Shown piece by piece: positions 8,685 through 16,739 of a stretch of 64,000 nucleotides of DNA. Every line of letters begins with the position of its first letter. Position 1 is the first letter of the stretch. A model generated the notes under the pieces. The model saw nothing but the letters and a program-made list of their open reading frames with translations. It did not search any database and had not been told where the DNA came from. A program made the translations under genes and the position numbers. The stretch comes from Ureibacillus thermophilus (GTDB lineage Bacteria; Bacillota; Bacilli; Bacillales_A; Planococcaceae). The stretch is taken from NCBI RefSeq assembly GCF_042657185.1, contig NZ_JBHSNN010000087.1, one strand, 5' to 3'.

Positions 8685-9683
8685 TTATATATTCAAAAGC
8701 TCTTGCTGTTTTTCAGTGAACTCGATTTCAAATCCCAAGTCTTCCAGCATTTTATAGTCTTGATTTGTTTCTTGCCCTTCCGTTGTCAAATAGTCGCCGA
8801 CGAAAATGCTGTTTGCCGCATATAATCCGAGCGGCTGCAAAGAGCGGAGATTCACTTCGCGTCCTCCGGAAATTCGAATTTCTTTCGTTGGATTCATGTA
8901 GCGGAACAAGGCAAGGACTTTTAAGCAATAACGTGGATTTAATTCGTTTGTACCTTCCAGTTTCGTTCCTTCAATAGCATGCAAAAAGTTTACTGGAATC
9001 GAGTCGGCATCTAGTTCCCGCAAAGCACGGGCAATATCAATCACGTCTTGTTTCGTTTCTTTCATGCCAATAATGGCACCTGAGCATGGTGAAAGACCGT
9101 GCTTTTTCACGATTTCAATTGTATTCACGCGATCTTGATACGTATGGGTTGTTGTAATGAATTCATGATGTCGTTCGCTTGTATTGATATTGTGGTTGTA
9201 ACGGTCCACTCCTGCTTCTTTTAACTGTTCTGCTTGTTCTTCTTTTAATATCCCTAAACAAGCACATACTTTTAAGCCGTATTTTTCCTTGATTTCTTTC
9301 ACTGCTTCGCTTACGACATTGACATCTTTCCGCGTTGGACCGCGGCCACTTGCAACAATGCAATACGTGCCAATTTTATTTTCGAAAGCAATTCTAGCAC
9401 CCTCTAAAATTTCTTCTTTTGTAATAAAAGGATATTTTTCAATAGGAGCAGTTGATTTTGAAGATTGGGCACAGTAGCCGCAGTCTTCTGGGCAATACCC
9501 GCTTTTTGCATTCATAATCATGTTTAGCTTTACTTTCTTACCAAAATAATGTTTACGAATGGTAAAAGCTCCATGCAATAATGGAAGAAGTTCATCATCG
9601 TCCGCGTTTAAAATCGACATCGCTTCTTCATTTGAAAGTTCTTTTCCGTCAATGACTTCCTGGGCCAAAGTTTGCCATTTCAT
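8685..9683 (-). CDS. bioB: Biotin synthase BioB
   Basis: 332 residues. The radical SAM motif is SGYCPEDCGYCAQS (Cys64, Cys68, Cys71), binding the 4Fe-4S cluster that cleaves SAM. The second, sacrificial 2Fe-2S site residues are represented by the later Cys in CIVASGRG, KVCACLG and LSPCSGAIIGM. It inserts sulfur into dethiobiotin, the last step of biotin synthesis. The start overlaps the bioY stop by four bases. As last gene of the operon it depends on Fe-S supply, for example from the suf genes at 46-51 kb. Confidence 0.97.
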   Translation of the reverse strand: MKWQTLAQEVIDGKELSNEEAMSILNADDDELLPLLHGAFTIRKHYFGKKVKLNMIMNAKSGYCPEDCGYCAQSSKSTAPIEKYPFITKEEILEGARIAFENKIGTYCIVASGRGPTRKDVNVVSEAVKEIKEKYGLKVCACLGILKEEQAEQLKEAGVDRYNHNINTSERHHEFITTTHTYQDRVNTIEIVKKHGLSPCSGAIIGMKETKQDVIDIARALRELDADSIPVNFLHAIEGTKLEGTNELNPRYCLKVLALFRYMNPTKEIRISGGREVNLRSLQPLGLYAANSIFVGDYLTTEGQETNQDYKMLEDLGFEIEFTEKQQELLNI

Positions 9684-10258
9684 TTCGTTACCTCCAATAC
9701 ATTCATCATTTTTTTGTTCAAAATAAAGTAAATTCTTTTTGCAAAAAGTCCCGTCAATATAGCCAATACAATGTCAACCCCCACCGTGCTGGCAAAGGCC
9801 ATCATGAATACTTTCGATGCGCTTGTCGGCATATCAAGCCAGAAATTCAAAGCGAAGTAAACGTATGGTGCACCAATGGCGTAAATGACAAAAGTGCCGG
9901 CCAAATTCGCAACGACGAACCGCAGGCGGGAAGGCTCTTCCTCTCCACGTTCGATAATGTAGCCAATCACAAAAGCGCCAACAGCAAAACCGACCAAATA
10001 TCCGAAAGTGGGCTGCAATACATAGGTAAAGCCTCCACCTTGCGTAAAGACCGGAAGTCCTGCCAAACCTACGAGGATATAAACCAATTGGCTCTGCAAG
10101 GCTCTTTTGCTGCCCAAAATGGACCCGGCCAAATAGACGATGACAATTTGCAATGTAAAGGGCACAACCGGCAGCGGTATTTTGATAAAAGCCCCGATCG
10201 CTGTCAGTGCAGCAAAAATTGACACTAATACAAGTGAAAAAACTTTCGAATTTCTCAT
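9680..10258 (-). CDS. bioY: Biotin ECF transporter substrate-binding component BioY
   Basis: 192-residue membrane protein with about six segments. The motif GSILGSKRALQSQLVYILVGLAGLPVFTQGGG is diagnostic for BioY. It binds biotin in the membrane and works alone or with an ECF energising module (EcfA/A'/T), which is not in this window. It overlaps bioA by four bases (ATGA) and bioB by four bases, so uptake and synthesis are co-transcribed under the same BirA control. Confidence 0.95.
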   Translation of the reverse strand: MRNSKVFSLVLVSIFAALTAIGAFIKIPLPVVPFTLQIVIVYLAGSILGSKRALQSQLVYILVGLAGLPVFTQGGGFTYVLQPTFGYLVGFAVGAFVIGYIIERGEEEPSRLRFVVANLAGTFVIYAIGAPYVYFALNFWLDMPTSASKVFMMAFASTVGVDIVLAILTGLFAKRIYFILNKKMMNVLEVTK

Positions 10259-11625
10259 CGAATTCCCACCCTCTTCTCTTTGAAAAATTCCACGATTTCT
10301 TGTTTTGCCGTTTCAACCATCCATTCTATTTCTTCTTCGGAAATGACATATGGCGGCATGAAATATAGGATATTGCCAAGGGGTCTGAGCAAAATCCCCT
10401 TCTTTAATGCTCTTTTATATATTTGATAGCCGATTCGCTCTTCGCTGGGGAAAGGCGTTTTCGAATTTTTATCGGCAACCAGTTCAATTGCTCCGACAAA
10501 TCCGGTTTGCCGGTATTCACCGACGTATGGAAGCGAATCGAAGGCTTCGTGGGCTAGTTTGTTTAATAGATTCGCTTTGACAGATATTTTCTCTAACACT
10601 TGCTCTTCTTCAAAGATGGAAAGCACTTCCTGGGCGGCGCGCAATGCAAGCGGATTCCCGGAGTAGCTATGGGAATGCAGGAAAGCTTTCATCGTGCCGT
10701 AATCGTCATAAAAGGCGTAATAAATTTTGTTCGTCGTCAACACTGCTGAAAGGGGCAAGTAACCTCCAGTAATGCCTTTTGATAAACAGAGGAAGTCCGG
10801 AGTAATATCCGCCTGTTCACATGCAAACAATGTACCTGTTCTTCCGAAGCCGACTGCAATTTCATCTGCAATGAGATGTACATCATACTTGTCGCATAAG
10901 GATCTCAATTTTTTCAGAAAAATTGGAGGATACATATTCATGCCGCCTGCAATTTGAATCAACGGTTCGATGATGGCGGCGGAAAGGGTGTCCGCATGTT
11001 TTTCGAATTGTTCTTCAACAAACAGTGCACAGGGAGCATCACAAGTACTTGGTTCTTCTTTAAAAGGACAGCGGTAACAATTCGGTCCTTCTGCACGAAC
11101 TGTATTCAAAAGAAGGGGTGCAAATACTTTGTTGTACAAGTCGACTGCTCCGACGGATAATGCTCCAAGAGTTTCTCCGTGATAGGCATTGGTAAAAGTC
11201 AAGAATCGTTGTTTATTCGGTTGTCCTGTTTGGGCTCTATATTGGAAACTCATTTTTAGCGCGACTTCGATGGCGGATGAACCGTTATCGGCGAAAAATA
11301 CTTTTTCCAATCCATCGGGTGTTTTATCCACAAGCTTTTTTGCTACATGAATGGCCGGCTCATGGGTAAAGTTTGCAAAAATGACATGTTCCAATTTTTT
11401 TGCCTGATCAGCGATTGCCTTGCTGATGCGCGGATTGGCATGTCCAAACAAGTTGACCCACCAGGAAGAAACCGCATCCAAATAACGGTTTCCTTGCTTA
11501 TCGTATAGCCACACTCCTTCGCCGCGCTCTATGACGATAGGAGGGAAAGTTTCATAGTCTTTCATTTGGGAGCAAGGATGCCAAATATGTTTTAGATCAA
11601 GATTCTGAAGTTCTGAGTAAATCAC
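10255..11625 (-). CDS. bioA: Adenosylmethionine-8-amino-7-oxononanoate aminotransferase BioA
   Basis: 456-residue class III PLP aminotransferase. The Schiff-base lysine is Lys283 in CLSKGITGGYLPL, the PLP-nitrogen Asp254 lies in LIADEIAVGFGRTG, and SSWWVNLFGHANPRI is the BioA substrate signature. It converts KAPA to DAPA. The start is GTG (MIYSELQNL), lying 29 bases inside the end of bioD, so translation is probably coupled. A Cys-rich insert (NCYRCPFKEEPSTCDAPC) around residues 182-199 is seen in Bacillus-type BioA. B. subtilis BioA (BioK) uses lysine as amino donor; whether this one does is not visible. Confidence 0.95.
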   Translation of the reverse strand: MIYSELQNLDLKHIWHPCSQMKDYETFPPIVIERGEGVWLYDKQGNRYLDAVSSWWVNLFGHANPRISKAIADQAKKLEHVIFANFTHEPAIHVAKKLVDKTPDGLEKVFFADNGSSAIEVALKMSFQYRAQTGQPNKQRFLTFTNAYHGETLGALSVGAVDLYNKVFAPLLLNTVRAEGPNCYRCPFKEEPSTCDAPCALFVEEQFEKHADTLSAAIIEPLIQIAGGMNMYPPIFLKKLRSLCDKYDVHLIADEIAVGFGRTGTLFACEQADITPDFLCLSKGITGGYLPLSAVLTTNKIYYAFYDDYGTMKAFLHSHSYSGNPLALRAAQEVLSIFEEEQVLEKISVKANLLNKLAHEAFDSLPYVGEYRQTGFVGAIELVADKNSKTPFPSEERIGYQIYKRALKKGILLRPLGNILYFMPPYVISEEEIEWMVETAKQEIVEFFKEKRVGIR

Positions 11626-12298
11626 GCTTAATCAGCCTTTCAAAAATCATTTCTTCATCAAAACTATCAATTGTTCTATTTTCTTCAACAACGACAAAGG
11701 GTTTATCAGGAATAAAACGTTGCAAAGTTTGAATATTATTTTCTTCGATTGGACTATGTCCGAATCGGTTGATGACGATTCCAAGCACTTCAATTCCTCT
11801 TGAGTTTAGAGCTCCGAGGGATAATAATGTGTGATTGATCGTGCCGAGTTTTGGGTGTGTTACTAATACGACCGGCAGTTTCGAGCGCTGTATGATGTCC
11901 AGCAGGGTCAAAGTAGTATGGGGCTGCAGAGGCACATAAAGCCCTCCGGCACCTTCGCAAATAACAGCATCATATTCTTTCATCAATTGATTGATTTTAT
12001 TGAGTATCGTTGCTCCACTGATCCATTCTCCCTCAAGTTCTGCTGCGTAATGGGGAGAGGCGGGGACAGGGAAAGAATAAGAATTGATCGATTCAGGTGA
12101 CAATGGTTGCAAACTATAATTTAAGTAAGTAGTTGTATCGTAATAGTAGGTTTTATCCCCAATTTTGACCTCACCCGTCTGAACCGGCTTATAAGGAACG
12201 ACTTTATATCCTGTTCTTTGCAAATAACGCATCATTAATGTTGTAATAAAGGTTTTTCCGACATCTGTGTCTGTTCCGACGACCCAAAAATGGTTCAA
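11597..12298 (-). CDS. bioD: Dethiobiotin synthetase BioD
   Basis: 233 residues. The P-loop is GTDTDVGKTF near the N-terminus, and EGAGGLYVPL is the conserved BioD loop. It carboxylates DAPA to dethiobiotin with ATP and CO2. The start is TTG at 12298, supported by GAAGGTGA four bases upstream. First gene of the operon; the BirA palindrome lies 20 bases upstream. No bioF, bioW or bioI lies nearby, so pimeloyl and KAPA supply must come from elsewhere in the genome. Confidence 0.95.
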   Translation of the reverse strand: MNHFWVVGTDTDVGKTFITTLMMRYLQRTGYKVVPYKPVQTGEVKIGDKTYYYDTTTYLNYSLQPLSPESINSYSFPVPASPHYAAELEGEWISGATILNKINQLMKEYDAVICEGAGGLYVPLQPHTTLTLLDIIQRSKLPVVLVTHPKLGTINHTLLSLGALNSRGIEVLGIVINRFGHSPIEENNIQTLQRFIPDKPFVVVEENRTIDSFDEEMIFERLIKRDLLRTSES

Positions 12299-12317
12299 CT
12301 TATCACCTTCTTATCTT

Positions 12318-12352
12318 TTGTGTCAACTAATTTAATATATAAGTTAACACAA
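12318..12352 (-). promoter_or_regulatory. BirA operator of the biotin operon
   Basis: TTGTGTCAACT (12318-12328) and AGTTAACACAA (12342-12352) form an inverted repeat with one mismatch over 11 bases and a 13-base spacer. This is the form of the BirA-biotinyl-AMP operator in Firmicutes, and it stands directly before bioD. Confidence 0.88.
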
Positions 12353-12573
12353 TTTATTTTTTCCGTAAACCATATTTTTAGATTTTTGGTTGAATTCAGT
12401 ATATTCGAGGGGGAGAGTGAGACTATTGAATGCCTTTTGGGTAATTCTCTTGGAATAAAAATAAAATATGATTTTGATCTATAGGTATGTTAAAATTTTT
12501 TATTATGACAAAATTTGTATATTTGAAGAATGGTTTGATAGAAGTTTTCGGATGTTGATAGGAGTGTAAAAAG

Positions 12574-13254
12574 ATGATCGGTACAATCGTCAATACCATT
12601 TGTATTCTGGTGGGAAGTATTGTGGGAAGCGTATTGAAAAAGGGAATCAAAGAGGAATACCAGTCCGCATTGTTTACGGCAATGGGTTTTGCTGCAACAG
12701 CTTTGGGCATTAATGCGGTGGTCCAAAATATGCCCAACAGTAAATACCCGGTATTATTTATCGCCAGTTTATCCATCGGTGGATTAATTGGAACGATTAT
12801 TGATTTTGATGGAAGGTTTAAAAAGGTTGTTGATCGTTTTTCAAAAACGGATTTAAGCAAAGGTTTGTCTACAGCAATCTTGCTGTTTTGTATAGGCACT
12901 TTATCAATTTTAGGACCTGTGGAAAGCGCATTGCATCATAATCATACATATTTATTTACTAATGCTACTCTCGATTTAGTAACTTCGATGGCGCTCGCGG
13001 CTACTTACGGAATCGGCATTGCGTTTGCGGCGGTTGTATTGTTTTGCTGGCAAGGTTCGATTTTTTTATGCGCCAAATATATTGAGCCGTTTTTAACAAA
13101 TGAGCTTATGACGGAAGTTTCGATTGTGGGAGGTATATTAATTTTAAGTTCAGGTTTGTCGATTTTAGGCATCAAAGACAATAAATCATTAAATATGTTG
13201 CCGGCTCTCTTTGTGCCAGTCCTTTGGTTTATTATTTTAGCTTTCATTAAGTAA
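12574..13254 (+). CDS. DUF554 family membrane protein (YdfK/YqgA-like)
   Basis: 226 residues with about six or seven membrane segments. The start MIGTIVNTICILVGSIVGSVLKKG, followed by a Gly-rich second segment (GGLIGTIIDFDGRFKKVVDRF), is the DUF554 pattern. Members are putative transporters of unknown substrate. SD GGAG lies before the ATG. Monocistronic, ended by the bidirectional hairpin at 13289. No neighbour suggests a role. Confidence 0.88.
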   Translation: MIGTIVNTICILVGSIVGSVLKKGIKEEYQSALFTAMGFAATALGINAVVQNMPNSKYPVLFIASLSIGGLIGTIIDFDGRFKKVVDRFSKTDLSKGLSTAILLFCIGTLSILGPVESALHHNHTYLFTNATLDLVTSMALAATYGIGIAFAAVVLFCWQGSIFLCAKYIEPFLTNELMTEVSIVGGILILSSGLSILGIKDNKSLNMLPALFVPVLWFIILAFIK

Positions 13255-13288
13255 AGAGGCCATGGGGGAAATGCTCTCTAAATAAAAA

Positions 13289-13320
13289 GCAGCACAAACT
13301 TTATTGGTTGTTTGTGCTGC
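13289..13320. terminator. Bidirectional terminator
   Basis: GCAGCACAAAC pairs perfectly with GTTTGTGCTGC (11 bp) around a 10-base loop. It lies between two convergent genes, with A-rich bases on the left that give a T run for the minus-strand gene. Confidence 0.85.
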
Positions 13321-13327
13321 AAAATAG

Positions 13328-15082
13328 TTATTCTTTTATCACGCTTTTTGGAAAGGTTGCCAAGTATGGGGAATTTCCTTGTCTAAAGAAGACGAATAAA
13401 TACGTGTCCTTTTCCACAATGTTTCCTTTTTTGTATTCCTCGTAGTCGATGTTGAAAGGGACGATGAGGGAGTGTTTTACTAGTTCCTTCTCATTCACTT
13501 GCATTTGGGCAAATTCTTCTCCGGCGATTTCCGGCTTTTCGCTCAACCGTTTGTTGATCGCTTTCAATTCTTCCTTTTGAATCCGTTCTTCCCACCATAG
13601 TTTTCGAGGATGGAATTGCTGTTTTGATAAGAAATCGAGTTTCATTAAACTATGGACAATTCCCAAGTTTACATTAGGCAAAGTCCGCAAAAATTCATCC
13701 AATCTTGTAAACAAGTCCTCCAGTTGATGCCCGATTCTGGACCAGCCTTTTTCTTCCCAGAACGCACCGAAGTTTTGGAAGAAATCGAATGGCGTTTCAA
13801 AAACTTCCGTCACCAAATATTCAACCGTGTCGTCCATCCGATGGGTGTTCCAATATTTTTCAAGCACATCTTCCGCCTGCTTAATGCGGATGATATCATC
13901 GAAGCTCAACACGTTATTCGATAAGATTTCATAAGGTGCAATATCCACGTATGTATACCCGAACTTTTCCGCTTCGATTCGTAAACCGGTACCTCTCAAT
14001 AATTTCAGGAAGCCAAGTTGCAGCTCTTCCGGGCGCATCTCGAACACATCGTTGAACGTTTTGCGGAAGCTTGCGTAATCTTCTTCCGGAAGCCCGGCGA
14101 TCAAATCCAAATGCTGGTCGATTTTTCCTCCTTCTTTCACCATTGTGACCGTTCTTTTTAATTTTTCGAAGTTTTGTTTCCGTTTGACTAGTTCATTTGT
14201 TAAATCATTTGTGGATTGAACGCCGATTTCAAAACGGAAGAGTCCACCTGGTGCATTTTCATTTAAAAATTGAATGACTTCCGGACGCATGATGTCTGCC
14301 GTAATCTCAAACTGGAACACCACGCCGGGTACATGTTCATCAATCAAAAATTGGAACATATCCATTGCATAGCGGCGGCTGATGTTAAACGTGCGGTCAA
14401 CGAACTTGATGGTTTTTGCACCATTGGCCATTAAATAACGAATGTCGTCTTTAATTTTTTCTCTGTCAAAATAACGAACACCCACTTCAATAGATGATAA
14501 GCAAAATTGGCAGCTGAATGGGCATCCGCGGCTCGTTTCAATATATTGGATCCGGTTTGAAATGGAATCCCGGTCTTCCTCAAAACGGAAAGGGCTCGGC
14601 ATTTCCCGCAAGTCGATTTTTTTCGGTTGTGGATGGATGTTCATCTTGCCGTCCTTCAAGTATGCAATGCCTGGCACTTCTTCCAATGGGATTTCTTCAT
14701 GTAAAAATTTAAGCAATTGTTTAAAGGAATATTCTCCTTCCCCCATAATGATGAAATCCACAAGCCCTTCTAATCGGCGAAGCCAATAAGGGACATCGTA
14801 AGAAACTTCAGGGCCGCCTAAAACAATTTTCGTTTTAGGACTCACGGCTTTCAGCATTTGAATGACTTTAATCGTTTCTTCGATGTTCCAAATATAGCAG
14901 CTAAAACCTACTACATCCGGTTTTCGCTGATAAAGTTCTGTCACGATATTCAACGTCGGCTCTTTTATTGTAAACTCGACAATTGCCGGATCAAACTCCG
15001 GTCTGGCATAGGCCTTTAAATAACGGATAGCCAAGTTTGTATGAATGTATTTGGCATTCAATGTTGTGAGAATAATATTCAT
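13328..15082 (-). CDS. B12-binding domain radical SAM protein
   Basis: 584 residues from the ATG at 15082, which follows AAAGGAG; an in-frame start 36 bases upstream lacks a site. The N-terminal about 140 residues form a cobalamin-binding-like domain (KPDVVGFSCYIWNIEET, KIVLGGPEVSY) without the classical DxHxxG. The radical SAM domain has GCPFSCQFCLSS (about Cys187, Cys191, Cys194), and the C-terminus carries a DUF4080-like region. Homologues are widespread in Bacillales and their reaction is unknown, possibly a B12-dependent methylation. Monocistronic. Confidence 0.85.
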   Translation of the reverse strand: MNIILTTLNAKYIHTNLAIRYLKAYARPEFDPAIVEFTIKEPTLNIVTELYQRKPDVVGFSCYIWNIEETIKVIQMLKAVSPKTKIVLGGPEVSYDVPYWLRRLEGLVDFIIMGEGEYSFKQLLKFLHEEIPLEEVPGIAYLKDGKMNIHPQPKKIDLREMPSPFRFEEDRDSISNRIQYIETSRGCPFSCQFCLSSIEVGVRYFDREKIKDDIRYLMANGAKTIKFVDRTFNISRRYAMDMFQFLIDEHVPGVVFQFEITADIMRPEVIQFLNENAPGGLFRFEIGVQSTNDLTNELVKRKQNFEKLKRTVTMVKEGGKIDQHLDLIAGLPEEDYASFRKTFNDVFEMRPEELQLGFLKLLRGTGLRIEAEKFGYTYVDIAPYEILSNNVLSFDDIIRIKQAEDVLEKYWNTHRMDDTVEYLVTEVFETPFDFFQNFGAFWEEKGWSRIGHQLEDLFTRLDEFLRTLPNVNLGIVHSLMKLDFLSKQQFHPRKLWWEERIQKEELKAINKRLSEKPEIAGEEFAQMQVNEKELVKHSLIVPFNIDYEEYKKGNIVEKDTYLFVFFRQGNSPYLATFPKSVIKE

Positions 15083-15161
15083 GAGTCGAACTCCTTTAAA
15101 AACTATTTCAAATATCACATCTATTATACACGGATAATGGGCGACAATCTTATAAAGTTAC

Positions 15162-15605
15162 TTAATAAATGATATTCACTAGATGTTGTTCAACATAAGA
15201 CGAATCTTTTAAAGATGAAATATACAGTCTCATTTCAATATCATTTTTAAATTCAGGAAAATCTACGCCCTCTTTTTGTTGAATCATTAATTTTGCATTT
15301 GCCGCTTTGTGAGGCAAAATCTCTTGTTCTAATTGATAGATGCTTTCATCTATCATCCGATCATCGACAGATAATGGTTCGGCTTTGATTTTAATGGAAT
15401 CTTCTCGTTTATTTAAAATGTCAAAAGTAATCGTGACTGTTGAATTTGATTTGTTCATATTTAATGCCGTCATTTTTATATTTTCGTTATCCACAACGAG
15501 CTGCTGAATGGTTTTCTCTTCTTTTTAATTATCAGGCGTACTAAGTTTGTTCCGGAAGGCACACTGCAAGCGCTGAGGATGAGGATAAAATCCGATGTAT
15601 TTTAT
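15162..15605 (-). pseudogene. Decayed lipoprotein gene (several lesions)
   Basis: An uninterrupted reading frame of about 110 codons (15494 to 15162) has no convincing start. Upstream lie AAAGGAG (15618-15612) and, six bases on, ATA where ATG is expected (15605-15603). Reading from there gives KYIGF. After the run of four T (15590-15587) the next frame gives ILILSAC, a lipobox, then SVPSGTNL. A second shift leads back to the downstream frame, which has a TAA at 15527-15525 before KEEKTIQQLV. A lost start, two frameshifts and one nonsense codon are therefore visible. The body family is not recognised. Confidence 0.75.
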
Positions 15606-15817
15606 AAGTATCTCCTTTAATCATGATGAAATAGCAGGAAATACATTAAATATTAGTATGAAAATCTTTTATTCAATCTATACAGGATGGAATATTTTAG
15701 AGAATAAAGGTGGGGGGTGTAAAAATGCATGAAATTTTCACACTGTTCTGTAGTATAATTGAATAAAATGGAAGTGGAGAAATAATCCTTCTCTATGTAT
15801 GGATTAGAGGTGTACAA

Positions 15818-16582
15818 ATGGATAAAGTATTTGCCATTGGAGATATACATGGAAGTTATCATTTGCTGAACAAAATATTGGATTATTGGAACCCAGAGGA
15901 AGAACTTCTCGTTTTTTTAGGTGACTACATAGACCGCGGAAATGAGAGTTTGCAAGTTTTGCGGAAAGTGATGGAACTTTCGGAAGCGCATAAGGTGATT
16001 ACGTTAAGCGGAAATCATGAACAATTATTTTTGAACTGGCTAAAAAAACCAAAAGTGATGACTGATTTTTATTTTGCTCCTAAAGTCGGCGGATTAAGCA
16101 CCATCCAAAGTTTTCTTTCTGCACTGCCTCAACAGCCTTCTTTAGATGATTTAAGTGCTGAAGAAATAGTTGACATCATTAAAACCAATTTTGCGGATGA
16201 ATTGGAATTTTTAAAAAATCTCCGTTTGTATTATTACTGGAAGCCTTATGTGTTTGTACATGCAGGAATCAATGCAGAAGTGGAAGATTTTTTAGAAACA
16301 GGTGCTGATGATTTTCTTTGGATTCGTGAAGAATTTACAAAAGTGCCTCACAAAGCGGAGGAAATTATCGTCTTTGGCCATACACCTACTATTTTTTTAA
16401 ATGAAGATGGTTCAAGCAAAGTTTGGGTTTCCCCTTGCCGCAAAAAAATCGGCATTGATGGCGGCGGCGATATTTATAAAGGCGGAAAAATTCATGGAGT
16501 TCGTTTACATAAACATTCTCCACAAGTTGAAGTGTATTCGGCAAATGGGGAAGAGATTGTCACCAATCAATTTTCTTTATAG
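15818..16582 (+). CDS. Metallophosphoesterase of the PrpE/ApaH-like Ser/Thr phosphatase family
   Basis: 254 residues. The calcineurin-like metal motifs are all present: GDIHG (8-12), GDYIDRG and SGNHE, plus His in FVHAG and FGHTP. It should bind two metal ions and hydrolyse a phosphoester: a phosphoprotein, or a dinucleotide polyphosphate as in PrpE. TATAAT at 15754-15759 and SD AGAGGTG support the transcript and start. It stands alone before a terminator. Substrate not predictable. Confidence 0.88.
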   Translation: MDKVFAIGDIHGSYHLLNKILDYWNPEEELLVFLGDYIDRGNESLQVLRKVMELSEAHKVITLSGNHEQLFLNWLKKPKVMTDFYFAPKVGGLSTIQSFLSALPQQPSLDDLSAEEIVDIIKTNFADELEFLKNLRLYYYWKPYVFVHAGINAEVEDFLETGADDFLWIREEFTKVPHKAEEIIVFGHTPTIFLNEDGSSKVWVSPCRKKIGIDGGGDIYKGGKIHGVRLHKHSPQVEVYSANGEEIVTNQFSL

Positions 16583-16594
16583 ACGATGTTTCCC

Positions 16595-16627
16595 AACAGG
16601 ATTCACCTATTTGCGAATCCTGTTTTG
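16595..16627 (+). terminator. Terminator after the phosphoesterase gene
   Basis: AACAGGATTC (16595-16604) pairs with GAATCCTGTT (16615-16624), followed by T residues. Confidence 0.8.
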
Positions 16628-16739
16628 AACGATATTGAGATTCTTTTTCAAATTGAAACGAGAAATGGTAGGAATGACTTCGACTGCTGGATAGCTATAA
16701 TAAGATTAATGGATATTTAATTTGGAAGTGGTGAAGTGA

